In this document: one piece after another, positions 54,792 to 63,445 of the stretch
Numbering within the stretch: position 1 is the first letter of the stretch
Layout: each line of letters starts with the position of its first letter
Made by a program: the position numbers and the translations under genes
The notes under the pieces: model-generated
Told to the model about the DNA's origin: nothing
Databases searched by the model: none
The model's input: the letters and a program-made list of their open reading frames with translations, nothing else
Source of the DNA: DASQPR01 sp963831705
GTDB lineage: Bacteria; Actinomycetota; Actinomycetes; Mycobacteriales; Micromonosporaceae
Assembly: GCA_963831705.1 (NCBI GenBank)
Contig: CAWHRE010000010.1
Coordinates: forward strand, 186,001 to 250,000
Direction of reading: 5' to 3'
Length of the DNA stretch: 64,000 nucleotides

Positions 54792-57473
54792 ATGAACCGA
54801 CGCTGGACGATCCGCACGCGTATTTTGACGCTGCTCCTCGCCCCCGCGATTCCTCTTCTCGCGATGCTCGTGTTCGCGACATCCGTGACACTGACGCCCG
54901 CGCTGAATCTGCGCAATGCCCGCATCGCCGTTGACGACGTCGGACTTCCGGCCGCAACTGTGGTGAGCAATCTCCAGGCAGAGCGCGAGTTGTCGGTCGT
55001 CGCCGTCAGCCTGCGGATCCCGAACGCCGACGCCACCGCGAATCTGGCCGGGGCGCGTACGCAGACCGACAAAGCGACGACGGAACTCACGAATCTGAGC
55101 GATGACAAGGCATTCCTGCAGGCGGCAAACCCGGACACGTTGCGCTATCTCGCGGTTCTTCAAAACGAACTGAAGAAGCTCCCGGACGAGCGCGTGAATG
55201 TTGATCACGGAACCAGCCGTACGAGTGTGATGGACTCCTATAGCGGATTGATCCAGATCACATTTAATTTGTACGGATCCATTGCGCAGCTTGACGATCA
55301 CGTCCTGCAGGTACAGGCGGAGGGCGTCGTCGGCATGGCAGAGGCGAGCGAATTCCTGGCTCGCGAGGACGCGATCGTCGCCGGGATGATCTCGTCCGCG
55401 AACGAAACCGTCAGCGACTACACCTCACTCGTCGCCACCGTCAACACGAAGCGGTTCCTGTTCGACCAGGCCGCCACGTACCTGACGCCGGACGAATTGG
55501 CGCTCTACCAGCACGTCATCACCGGTCCCGCGTACGCGGACCTGACCGTGTTGGAGAACCAGCTGATTGAGAAGTCGACGATCGGATCGCCGCCGACGGT
55601 CGACTCGATCCAGTGGCGCAAGGACTTCAACTCGATCGCGACCGGCCTCGGCCTCTTCGAGGGCGCGCTGGCGCGCCAGGTCATCGGTGACACCGGGCGG
55701 GCCGCGTCCTCGAAGGAGATCCAGCTCGCGATCGCGATCGGCCTGAGCATCCTGATGATGCTGATCGTGCTGATCTTCTCGATGCGGATCGCACGATCGT
55801 TGATCCGCCGGGTCGCGAGCCTCCGGATGGACGCGCTGTCCCTGGCGCTCGATCGGCTGCCGTCAGTGGTCGGTCGATTGCGCCGCGGCGAAACCGTCGA
55901 CCTCAAGGCCGAGACGCCACCACTACGGTACGGATTCGACGAACTCGGCCAACTCGGTGACGCGTTCACCCGCGTGCAGGAAACGGCGATCGCATCCGCC
56001 GTACAGGAAGCGAATCTCCGGCACGGCTTCAACCAGGTCTTCCTGAACATCGCACGCCGCAGCCAGACACTATTGCACCGACAGCTGTCCCTGCTGGACG
56101 CGATGGAACGCCGCACCGAGGACCCGGACGAACTCGAAGAGCTGTTCCGGATCGACCACCTCGCCACCCGAATGCGCCGCCACGCCGAGGATCTCGTCAT
56201 CCTGGCCGGATCCACACCCGGGCGCGGATGGCGCAGCCCGATCCCGTTCGCCGACGTCCTGCGGGCCGCCGCGTCCGAGGTCGAGGAGTATGCGCGGATC
56301 AGCGTGATCGGCGTTCCCGAGGTCGGGCTGGCCGGCCGGGCCGTGAACGACGTCGTCCACCTGCTCGCCGAGCTGCTCGAGAACGCCACGATGTTCTCGC
56401 CGCCGGACACTCAGGTGTCGATGTCCGGCCAACTCGTACCGAACGGATTCGTGATCGAGATCGAGGATCGCGGCCTCGGCATGAGCGCCACCGCGATCGA
56501 CGAAGCGAACGCTCGACTGGCCGCACCGCCCGACTTCGACCCGGCCAACAGCTCCCGGCTCGGCCTGTTCGTGGTCTCCCGGCTTGCGACCCGGCAGGGC
56601 ATCTCGGTCGGGCTACGGCGCTCGCCGTACGGTGGCGTCACCGCGGTCGCACTCATCCCCGGTGAGCTCGTCGTCGCGCAGGCCGAAATCGGACCGGAAG
56701 CGTACGGTGGCGCGCTCGGCGCACGCCTTCCGCTTCCCCGCCCTCCGGCCGAGGACGACACCGCCGAGCGGCCGATCGCGATCGAGGCGCCAATCGCGGG
56801 CGCCGCTCCGATCGCCGTGGTGGTACCGGAGATCGCCGACGACTCGACCATGACCCTCACGGTCGACGGTCTGCCGAAGCGCTCCCGCCAGGCCAGCCTG
56901 TCCCGCCAGATGTCCGAGCCTCACCGGTTGCCCGACGCTCGCGAGATGTTCGAGCCGAACGTTCGCCGCGACGACTATCCGGCACCGGACCGCGACGCGC
57001 CGGCCGGCGAGGTTGGCGGCGCTCGACCGCTCAACACGATCCCGAGCAGCGGTGTCCCGCTCGGCGCCGGGCCGAATGAGCCGAATCCGCTCAGCCTGAC
57101 CAACGGCCCTACCAACGGCCCCACCAACGGCCCCACCAACAGTGCGGCCGCAAACGGCCCCACCAACGGGTTCAACGGCGGCGCCTCGACCAACGTGTAC
57201 GGCAAGGGCGGAGCACACATCGCGCCAGCTGTCGCATCGGGATCGTCGACTGGCGGCGGCGGTGCACACAGCCACCCGGACACCGGACGGTCCCTGGAAC
57301 AGATGCGCTCGATGCTCTCGTCCTTCCAGAGCGGCATGGAGCTCGGACGGCGTGAGGCGTCCAGACCTCGCCACGCGGACGTCGATCACGAAGCGCACGA
57401 AGCAACGCACGGCGAAGCGAGCGACGTTACACACGACGGAGCCGAGTCAGCGGACGAAAGGCGACCAGAATGA
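54792..57473 (+). CDS. cvnA: Conservon sensor protein CvnA (nitrate-sensor-like domain plus histidine-kinase-type ATPase)
   Basis: 893 residues from ATG 54792. A membrane helix (about 12-33), a periplasmic helical NIT-type sensor, a second helix (about 325-345, IAIGLSILMMLIVLIFSM), a HAMP-like region, a helical dimerisation segment (ARRSQTLLHRQLSLLDAMERR) and an ATPase with HLLAELLENATMFSPP, EDRGLGMS and RLGLFVVSRLA. A disordered C-terminus of about 250 residues contains TNGP repeats. It couples to cvnB by ATGA. Conservons form membrane complexes resembling G-protein-coupled receptors. Confidence 0.93.
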   Translation: MNRRWTIRTRILTLLLAPAIPLLAMLVFATSVTLTPALNLRNARIAVDDVGLPAATVVSNLQAERELSVVAVSLRIPNADATANLAGARTQTDKATTELTNLSDDKAFLQAANPDTLRYLAVLQNELKKLPDERVNVDHGTSRTSVMDSYSGLIQITFNLYGSIAQLDDHVLQVQAEGVVGMAEASEFLAREDAIVAGMISSANETVSDYTSLVATVNTKRFLFDQAATYLTPDELALYQHVITGPAYADLTVLENQLIEKSTIGSPPTVDSIQWRKDFNSIATGLGLFEGALARQVIGDTGRAASSKEIQLAIAIGLSILMMLIVLIFSMRIARSLIRRVASLRMDALSLALDRLPSVVGRLRRGETVDLKAETPPLRYGFDELGQLGDAFTRVQETAIASAVQEANLRHGFNQVFLNIARRSQTLLHRQLSLLDAMERRTEDPDELEELFRIDHLATRMRRHAEDLVILAGSTPGRGWRSPIPFADVLRAAASEVEEYARISVIGVPEVGLAGRAVNDVVHLLAELLENATMFSPPDTQVSMSGQLVPNGFVIEIEDRGLGMSATAIDEANARLAAPPDFDPANSSRLGLFVVSRLATRQGISVGLRRSPYGGVTAVALIPGELVVAQAEIGPEAYGGALGARLPLPRPPAEDDTAERPIAIEAPIAGAAPIAVVVPEIADDSTMTLTVDGLPKRSRQASLSRQMSEPHRLPDAREMFEPNVRRDDYPAPDRDAPAGEVGGARPLNTIPSSGVPLGAGPNEPNPLSLTNGPTNGPTNGPTNSAAANGPTNGFNGGASTNVYGKGGAHIAPAVASGSSTGGGGAHSHPDTGRSLEQMRSMLSSFQSGMELGRREASRPRHADVDHEAHEATHGEASDVTHDGAESADERRPE
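57099..57146 (+). repeat. 12-bp tandem repeat in cvnA (TNGP)
   Basis: ACCAACGGCCC(T/C) is repeated at 57099, 57111 and 57123, with a partial fourth copy, encoding Thr-Asn-Gly-Pro. Further single copies follow at about 57159. It lies in the disordered tail of CvnA. Confidence 0.8.
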
Positions 57474-57880
57474 CCGAAACCCCGAGCTTGGATTGGCTGC
57501 TCGATGATCTGGTCGGTCGGGTTCCGGCCGCTCGCCAAGCGGTCGTGTTGTCAGTGGACGGATTGCTGACCGGACAGTCGAGCAATCTGCCGAAGACCGA
57601 CGCTGAGCACCTCGCCGCGGTCGCGGCCGGATTCTCCGGATTGGCTCGTACGGCGGGACGGCACTTCCACGGTGGTGCCGTCCGGCAGACCATCGTGGAG
57701 ATGGAATCGGCGTTTCTGTTCATCACGTCGGCCGGATACGGTGCCTGCCTTGCCGTACTCAGCGGCTCGGACTCGGACATCGGTCTGATCGCGTACGAGA
57801 TGGCGATGTTGGTTGAACGGATCGGGCAGAACATGTCGACGCCACCGCGGCGCGGTTCGGTGGTTGCCGATGCCCGGTGA
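57470..57880 (+). CDS. cvnB: Conservon protein CvnB, roadblock/LC7 domain
   Basis: 136 residues starting LDWLLDDLVGRVPAARQAVVLSVDGLL after a short lead, with AVAAGFSGLARTAGRHF and a late IAYEMAMLVERIGQ, all standard for actinobacterial roadblock/LC7 proteins. It is a cytoplasmic partner of the CvnD GTPase, probably acting like a MglB-type regulator. Overlaps cvnA by 4 bp and cvnC by 11 bp. Confidence 0.95.
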   Translation: MTETPSLDWLLDDLVGRVPAARQAVVLSVDGLLTGQSSNLPKTDAEHLAAVAAGFSGLARTAGRHFHGGAVRQTIVEMESAFLFITSAGYGACLAVLSGSDSDIGLIAYEMAMLVERIGQNMSTPPRRGSVVADAR

Positions 57881-58295
57881 TTACTCGATGGACGATGCGA
57901 TGGACTCGTTCAATTCCCTCAACGACGACGACCGGCCGAACAGCTGGCTGGACCGCGACGCCGGTCCGCTCGTCCGTTCGTTCGCTCTGACCGGTGGCCG
58001 GGCGCGTTCCGGCGCGAACGTGGATCTGCTCGCATTCGTGGTCGCTACCGACGCGGCGCGTAACGTGGTCTGGCAGACTCAACCCGAACACCGCGCGATC
58101 CTCGCGCACGCGGCCACGCCGATCTCGTTAGCCGAGCTGGCGTCCCATGTAGACCTGCCGCTCGGCGTCGTCCGTGTCCTCCTCGGAGACTTGGTCGAAC
58201 TCGATGCGGTCGCCATTGCCGAACCCGCTGCGGTGAGCAGCAAACACGAGGACCACGTTCTCAAGGCGGTGATCAATGCCCTCCGGACCCTCTGA
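57870..58295 (+). CDS. cvnC: Conservon protein CvnC, DUF742
   Basis: 141 residues from ATG 57870. Contains SWLDRDAGPLVRSFALTGGRARSG, QTQPEHRAILAHAATPISLAELASHVDLPLGVVRVLLGDL and the terminal ALRTL, all typical of DUF742 with its winged-helix core. It lies between the roadblock gene and the GTPase gene and overlaps both. Confidence 0.95.
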   Translation: MPGDYSMDDAMDSFNSLNDDDRPNSWLDRDAGPLVRSFALTGGRARSGANVDLLAFVVATDAARNVVWQTQPEHRAILAHAATPISLAELASHVDLPLGVVRVLLGDLVELDAVAIAEPAAVSSKHEDHVLKAVINALRTL

Positions 58296-58905
58296 CCAGC
58301 AGGTTGTCCCGACCGCGATCAAAATCCTGATCGCGGGTGGATTCGGTGTCGGAAAGACGACACTCGTTGCCTCGGTCAGCGAGATCATGCCGTTGTCCAC
58401 CGAGGAGATCCTCACCGACGCCGGCGCGACCTCCGACGACCTCTCCGGCGTGGAATCGAAGCGTACGACGACGGTCGCGATGGATTTCGGGCGCATCAGC
58501 GTGGGCGAGGGCATCGTGCTCTACCTGTTCGGCACGCCCGGGCAGGACCGCTTCTGGTTCCTCTGGGACGAGCTGGCGCTCGGTGCGCTCGGCGCGGTCG
58601 TACTGGCCGATACTCGCCGGTTGGCGGACTGTTTTCCCTCGATCGACTACTTCGAACGTCACCGGACGCCGTTCCTGGTCGCGGTGAACTGCTTCAACGG
58701 CGATCAGCGCTTCGAGGAGCCATCGGTCCGCGAGGCACTCGACCTCGACCCGGACGTGCCGATCGTGTTCTGCGACGCACGTAGCCGGGCCTCGGCCAAG
58801 CACGTCCTGGTGTCGCTCGTCGAGCACGTACTCACCAGGAAAGCGAATCGCGCTGCGCTCTCGAGCAAGGTCGCCGCGCCGACGACGGCCCACGCTGTGC
58901 GTTGA
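58276..58905 (+). CDS. cvnD: Conservon GTPase CvnD
   Basis: 209 residues. Small Ras-like GTP-binding protein: P-loop GGFGVGKTTLVASVSE, switch II LFGTPGQDRFWFLWDE, and VAVNCFNG in the place of NKxD, typical for conservon GTPases. The start lies 20 bp inside cvnC. Its last 74 bp overlap the convergent phosphoesterase gene. No P450 (cvnE) gene follows, so this is a four-gene conservon. Confidence 0.95.
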   Translation: MPSGPSDQQVVPTAIKILIAGGFGVGKTTLVASVSEIMPLSTEEILTDAGATSDDLSGVESKRTTTVAMDFGRISVGEGIVLYLFGTPGQDRFWFLWDELALGALGAVVLADTRRLADCFPSIDYFERHRTPFLVAVNCFNGDQRFEEPSVREALDLDPDVPIVFCDARSRASAKHVLVSLVEHVLTRKANRAALSSKVAAPTTAHAVR

Positions 58906-60655
58906 GCGGGGTTACGCAGATGTCCGGTACCGGGCCGGAATCACCGACCCGGTACGCACTTTCCGAACCCGGCGGCGCGCCGGCCGCTCCGCCGGGCGTC
59001 GTCCAGACGTCGGTCAGCGGTACCGCGTACTTGTCGTTTCCGGTCATCGGACCGACACCCAACGCACCTTCGATCGTCGCGGACAGGCTGTAGTCCGTGT
59101 AGCGGACCTTGCTGACGTAGTCGTCCTTGACCGTCCCTTGCGAGCCGAGCACGTACGTCGCGATGTGGTTGGGATACCCCGGGCCGAAGTCCTTCGTGTG
59201 CCCCTCGTCCCACGAGACGATCAGCAACGAGCGCTGCGTCTTCCAAGCCGGCGACGTGAGAATCATCGGCAACGTGTTCTGCAGCCAGCGATCCCCGGTC
59301 GTGACGCCGCCATCTTCCATGTCGTTCACGTCGTTCGCCGCGAACCAGACGAAGTTCGGTGTGGTTTTCGTTGCGGTCAGGTCGCGGGCCATTTGATCGA
59401 GCGGCTGGTTGTGAGCGGCGCACCGGAGCGGGTCGGACACGATGTCGGCGTAGTCCATAAACGGCTCGTCGTCCGGAACGTAGTACCCACCGGCCGCGGT
59501 GTTGTGGCTGGTCATGTCGCAGTTGCCGGCCGCGCCCTCGGCGTAGCCCTTCCAGCTCAGCCGGGCCGCGTCCAGCTCGTCACCGAGGTTCGTTCCCGGT
59601 ATCTGATCGGTGCCGACGGTCACGTTCCGCGTCAATCCGAACGTCGAGCCGCCGGTCACCGCCAGATAGTTCGGGTCGCTCGGATGCGTCGTCGCGTACA
59701 TGTTCGACAGCAGCGAGCCGTTGTAGGCCAGCACCCCGTTCAGGTATGGCGCGTTCGGGTTGTTCACGATGAAGTCGCCCTTGTTCGCGGGCGCCTCGCC
59801 GCCGGAGTAGTTCTCGTTCTCCATGAACACGAAAAAAACGTGATCAAAAGCCGGAACCACACGCCGATTCGGTACGGCCAGCCGAGGCGCGGTCATCGGT
59901 ACGTTCGAGACGAACGAGAGATCGTCGGCGTACCCGTCGGTCGTGTCACCCGCCGTCCACTGGAACGTCAGCATGACCGTGGCCGTCCTGGCACCGGGCG
60001 GGATCACGCCCCGGACGTCCCGCCGGATCAGCTCGGTCATGCCGTTGCGATCGGTATTCGTCACCGGTTTCAGCTGCCCCGAGGACAGCAGCTCGCCATC
60101 CTTGTCGGCGAATTCGACCGTGACGCCGACGCGATCGTTCTGCGCGGCGAAGCCGCCGAGCCAGCCCGACAGGTCGTACGTCGCGCTCGCGCCATCGATC
60201 GCGTCCGCACCCGGTTTGAGGTTGATCTGCTGCCGCAACACCGCGTTGCCGGTCGCACCACCGGAGAACAGCGCGCGGCCGGGCGTGCCCGGTCCGGGCG
60301 AGCCGGCCGGCGGGAATCCGATCGAGCCGTAGCAGACGCTGTCCGGCGATCCGTACTCGACGGTCCACCCGGGAACCGTAGTCGCGTCGTAGCCGGATGT
60401 CGTGCACGTACCGGCCTCGGCCGAGGGATTCACGAGCAGGTTCACACCGGGTGCGGCAAGCGTGGGTGCCGCGGTCTTGGGTGCGGCAGGCTTGGGGGCG
60501 GCGGGCTTGGGACGCGCCGCCCCGGCTCCGGCAGGCGCCCAGACCACCGCGGCCAGCGCGAGTAATAGCACTACTGAAACCGGCAGCACGAGCCGCGGTC
60601 GGAGCCGAGTCATCCGCCGCGTTACCAGAAAGGAGCGTCGCGCGCGGCGCCGCAT
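58832..60655 (-). CDS. Secreted phosphoesterase (acid phosphatase/phospholipase C-like family)
   Basis: 607 residues; GAAAGGGG lies about 8 nt upstream of ATG 60655. A Sec signal (LVLPVSVVLLLALAAVVWAPAG) is followed by an Ala/Pro/Lys repeat region, a beta-rich N-terminal domain, and the phosphoesterase domain beginning FDHVFFVFMENENYS, with MYATTHPSDPNYLAVTGGS, FVWFAANDVNDMEDG and LLIVSWDEGHTKDFGPGYPNHI, the family's metal-binding motifs. It hydrolyses a phosphoester outside the cell; the substrate is unknown. The C-terminus is antisense to the end of cvnD. Confidence 0.9.
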   Translation of the reverse strand: MRRRARRSFLVTRRMTRLRPRLVLPVSVVLLLALAAVVWAPAGAGAARPKPAAPKPAAPKTAAPTLAAPGVNLLVNPSAEAGTCTTSGYDATTVPGWTVEYGSPDSVCYGSIGFPPAGSPGPGTPGRALFSGGATGNAVLRQQINLKPGADAIDGASATYDLSGWLGGFAAQNDRVGVTVEFADKDGELLSSGQLKPVTNTDRNGMTELIRRDVRGVIPPGARTATVMLTFQWTAGDTTDGYADDLSFVSNVPMTAPRLAVPNRRVVPAFDHVFFVFMENENYSGGEAPANKGDFIVNNPNAPYLNGVLAYNGSLLSNMYATTHPSDPNYLAVTGGSTFGLTRNVTVGTDQIPGTNLGDELDAARLSWKGYAEGAAGNCDMTSHNTAAGGYYVPDDEPFMDYADIVSDPLRCAAHNQPLDQMARDLTATKTTPNFVWFAANDVNDMEDGGVTTGDRWLQNTLPMILTSPAWKTQRSLLIVSWDEGHTKDFGPGYPNHIATYVLGSQGTVKDDYVSKVRYTDYSLSATIEGALGVGPMTGNDKYAVPLTDVWTTPGGAAGAPPGSESAYRVGDSGPVPDICVTPLNAQRGPSSARRPCSRAQRDSLSW

Positions 60656-60674
60656 TTCGTCGCCCCTTTCGCCG

Positions 60675-60722
60675 GTGACAGTCAGAACCTAACTGTCACA
60701 CGACAAATAAGACGCCGTCTTA
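60675..60722 (-). promoter_or_regulatory. Paired palindromes before the phosphoesterase gene
   Basis: GTGACAGT (60675-60682) pairs with ACTGTCAC (60692-60699), 20 bp before the start codon; TAAGACGCCGTCTTA (60708-60722) is a second 15-bp palindrome. Both could bind regulators. No PhoP-type GTTCACC direct repeats are seen. Confidence 0.5.
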
Positions 60723-60768
60723 CTTTTCAGACATTAGCCGCACGCGACTTATGGCGCAATGTCGCAGC

Positions 60769-60794
60769 GCGCTACGGGGTCGCGCTACGGGGTC
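60769..60794. repeat. 13-bp tandem duplication at the lipoprotein stop
   Basis: GCGCTACGGGGTC occurs twice in a row (60769-60781 and 60782-60794). The second copy contains the lipoprotein stop codon (60785-60787). Confidence 0.8.
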
Positions 60795-61564
60795 ATGTGG
60801 TCGCCGCGGAGCAGGCCGTACGCGACCGATGGCGCAACCACGACGTCATCATCGATCGGCGGGTCAACCGCCGTCGGCGCTCCGTAGTCGGAGATGCCGA
60901 AGTCGAACGTCGCCACCGCGTCCGATCCGCCGACCTTGAAGTCGGTCAGCCGCCCCTGCGCGTCCGCCGACGCGGTGAACGGCAGATCCTCGGCCGCCGC
61001 ACCGAGCCCGGAGCCGGCCGGCAGCATCGACGCGACGCCGGCGACGCCGGTCAGGTTGATCCGCCCGCTGTAGTGACCGCGGCTCGGTTCGGCTACCGAC
61101 GTGACGCCGGCCAGCACGTTGCTCAGGTCGAATGCGTCCGCGAAGCGAGCCTGGTCGTACGGGAGACTGCCGACCGTGATCCGTGCGGGGTCGAGCTTCA
61201 GCCACTTGTCCGGATCGATGCCGTAGCTGACGTCGTCGTCCGGCCCGATGTCGATCTTCGCCCAGTTGGCGCCACCGACCGTAAGGTCCTGAATCGTGGC
61301 GGGTGCACCGTCGTGGACGGTCTTCGCGGTCACCGAGATGCTCCCGGCGACCGGATCTACCGCACCGATCGCGGTGACCGCAGGCATCGTGAGCGTCACC
61401 GCGTAGGTCGTGGTGGCCAGCGTGCGTACCGACGCGAGTAGGTCGCTCTTCGGATCGGTAGACGATGTCGGGTGCCCGGACGCGCCGGGATTGCCGGAAC
61501 TGCATCCGGCGACGGTCAACCCGGCCAGCGCGAGTACAACGACGGCAACACGACGCGTTATCAA
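60785..61564 (-). CDS. LppX/LprAFG-type lipoprotein
   Basis: About 259 residues. A TTG start at 61564 is preferred: GGAGG lies 4 nt upstream and the signal peptide (ITRRVAVVVLALAGL) then begins at once; ATG 61594 is an alternative. Lipobox TVAGC gives the lipidated Cys. The mature protein matches the LppX_LprAFG fold in pattern (SLPYDQARFADAFDLSNVLAGV, GHYSGRINLTGV, FDFGISDYGAP). Relatives bind or carry lipids on the outer face of the membrane; the ligand here is unknown. Confidence 0.82.
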   Translation of the reverse strand: MITRRVAVVVLALAGLTVAGCSSGNPGASGHPTSSTDPKSDLLASVRTLATTTYAVTLTMPAVTAIGAVDPVAGSISVTAKTVHDGAPATIQDLTVGGANWAKIDIGPDDDVSYGIDPDKWLKLDPARITVGSLPYDQARFADAFDLSNVLAGVTSVAEPSRGHYSGRINLTGVAGVASMLPAGSGLGAAAEDLPFTASADAQGRLTDFKVGGSDAVATFDFGISDYGAPTAVDPPIDDDVVVAPSVAYGLLRGDHMTP

Positions 61565-61795
61565 CGATCCTCCACCCGGAATGCCCGGACCCATGATTAC
61601 TCGGTCCGACCGGCCCCGACTCATGGCGCAAGTTACGCCACAAGTTACGGCGCAGTAACCGCCGTCCAGCAGGAGAATCTACCGATCCACGCCCGAAAGT
61701 CCGAGCCCGCATTGATCAACGTGAGATGGGACACATCAACCCATCACGGCAACAACCGGCACGGTGACCGAGCGTGACGTACGGCTGGGATCGGC

Positions 61796-63205
61796 TCAGA
61801 CCTGTTCGAGCGGATGCCAACGGCCGTAGAGCGCGATCTTCTCGGCCGCCTCCGGACCCCAGGACCCTGGCTTGTACGGCAGCGGCTCGTCCGTACGGTC
61901 GATCAGGTGCTCGACGATCCGCCAGCTCTCCTCGACGATGTCCATCCGGCCGAACTGCCTCGGATCCCCCTGGATCGCGCCCAGGAAGATGTACTCGTAC
62001 GGCTTCCGTTGGCCCTTGAGCTGATGCTCGAAATCGGCCGAGACGCTGATCTCGCGGACCTGGCTGCCGTGGCCCGGCTCGCCCGCATAGAGGTTCAGCG
62101 TGATGCCGACGTTCGGGCCGAGGCGCAGGCGGATCAGGTTCGGGTCCGGTTGCCCGTCCGCGTCGGCGAACAGCATGACCGGCGGTTTCCGGAGTTCGGC
62201 AACGACCTCCAACGACGTGGCCGCCATGTTCTTTCCGGCTCGGATCGTGATTGGCACGTTGTGCCAGCGCCAGTTCTCGATGAAGAACTTCGCGGCCACG
62301 AACGTCTCGGTGGTGCTACCGGGGCGTACTCCCTTGACCTTCTGATAGCCCTCGTATTGACCGCGCACCATATCGCGGACCTTGCCGGTCCGGATCGCAT
62401 GCAGGACCTTGTATTTCTCGTCGAGCATCGCGTCCGGATCGCTCGACGCCGGCGGCTCCATGGTCAGCAACGCGAGTACCTGGAGCAGGTGGTTCTGGAC
62501 CACATCGCGGATGGCACCGACCGGGTCGTAGAACGAACCGCGGTCCTCGACACCGAAGTTCTCCGCCATCGTGATCTGGATCGTCCGAATGTACGAGCTG
62601 TTCCAGACCGGCTCCAGCAGCGTGTTCGCGAACCGGAACGCGAGGATGTCCTCGACCGATTCCTTACCCAGGAAGTGGTCGACGCGGTAGATCCGGGCCT
62701 CCGGGAAGAACTTCTTCAGCTCGTCGTCGAGCGCGACCGCGGACGGACCGTCGGTGCCGAACGGCTTCTCCACCACGAGCCGGCCCCAGCAGATATCGGC
62801 CGCGTGTAGACCGGCCGCGACGATGCCGAACAGCGACGGCGGGACGGCAAGGTAGTAGGCCGGGAACTGCGCGCTGCCGAGCTGCTTCCGGAGTTCGGTG
62901 AACGTGTCCGGGCTGTCGAACGAACCCGCGACGAGCCGTAGGCGCTTACTGAATCGCGCGAACACCGCTTCGTCCACCTGCACGCCCGCGTCCTTGAGGC
63001 TCGCCGCCGCGCGCTTGCGCAGGCCGTCAAGGTCAAGGTCGGTCAGTGCGACGCCGATCACCGGGACGACGAGTTCCTTGCGCAGTTCCAGCTGGTAGAG
63101 CGCGGGAATCAGCATCTTGTATGACAAGTCGCCGGTAATACCGAACAACACGAAAGCGTCTGCGGTCTCGCGTCGACTGTGGACGTCCCGCCGGTCTGCA
63201 TGCAT
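61796..63205 (-). CDS. zwf: Glucose-6-phosphate dehydrogenase
   Basis: 469 residues from ATG 63205 (GGGG about 8 nt upstream); longer starts reach 63256. First step of the oxidative pentose phosphate pathway, giving NADPH. The dinucleotide motif is GITGDLSYKML and the active site is RVDHFLGKESV; KPFGTD and WRHNVPITIRAGKNM also match. It lacks opcA, tal and gnd neighbours, so it is probably a stand-alone paralogue. Confidence 0.93.
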   Translation of the reverse strand: MHADRRDVHSRRETADAFVLFGITGDLSYKMLIPALYQLELRKELVVPVIGVALTDLDLDGLRKRAAASLKDAGVQVDEAVFARFSKRLRLVAGSFDSPDTFTELRKQLGSAQFPAYYLAVPPSLFGIVAAGLHAADICWGRLVVEKPFGTDGPSAVALDDELKKFFPEARIYRVDHFLGKESVEDILAFRFANTLLEPVWNSSYIRTIQITMAENFGVEDRGSFYDPVGAIRDVVQNHLLQVLALLTMEPPASSDPDAMLDEKYKVLHAIRTGKVRDMVRGQYEGYQKVKGVRPGSTTETFVAAKFFIENWRWHNVPITIRAGKNMAATSLEVVAELRKPPVMLFADADGQPDPNLIRLRLGPNVGITLNLYAGEPGHGSQVREISVSADFEHQLKGQRKPYEYIFLGAIQGDPRQFGRMDIVEESWRIVEHLIDRTDEPLPYKPGSWGPEAAEKIALYGRWHPLEQV

Positions 63206-63287
63206 GATCCCCACTATGCCACCGGACCGACATAATGTCGCCGCGACGTTTTCCACGTTCCGCCACCCCCGGCACCCAGCAAATCCA

Positions 63288-63375
63288 GTTGATCCTGGAG
63301 TTGGTTGACACCTGCTGCGACAGCAACAAATGCTGCAGAGCGACGGCGTTTCGTGCTGATGACTCCAGGATCAAC
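63288..63375. repeat. Intergenic palindromic repeat, 88-bp copy
   Basis: Arms GTTGATCCTGGAGT (63288-63301) and ACTCCAGGATCAAC (63362-63375). The reverse complement of its centre has GCACGAAACGCCGTCG, as in the copy at 30660. It lies between divergent genes, so it is not simply a terminator. Confidence 0.85.
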
Positions 63376-63393
63376 ACGGGTCACTTTCTCTGG

Positions 63394-63445
63394 TGACGTC
63401 AAGACGGGGTTGCGGCGACTGCTTAATGACGTCAATATGACGTCA
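63394..63445 (+). promoter_or_regulatory. Three TGACGTCA palindromes at the start of an MFS gene
   Basis: TGACGTCA is repeated exactly at 63394-63401, 63427-63434 and 63438-63445, the last touching the ATG. Three perfect copies within 52 bp point to an operator cluster for a dimeric repressor (MarR- or TetR-like, inferred). No regulator gene is inside the window; it may lie downstream. Confidence 0.65.
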
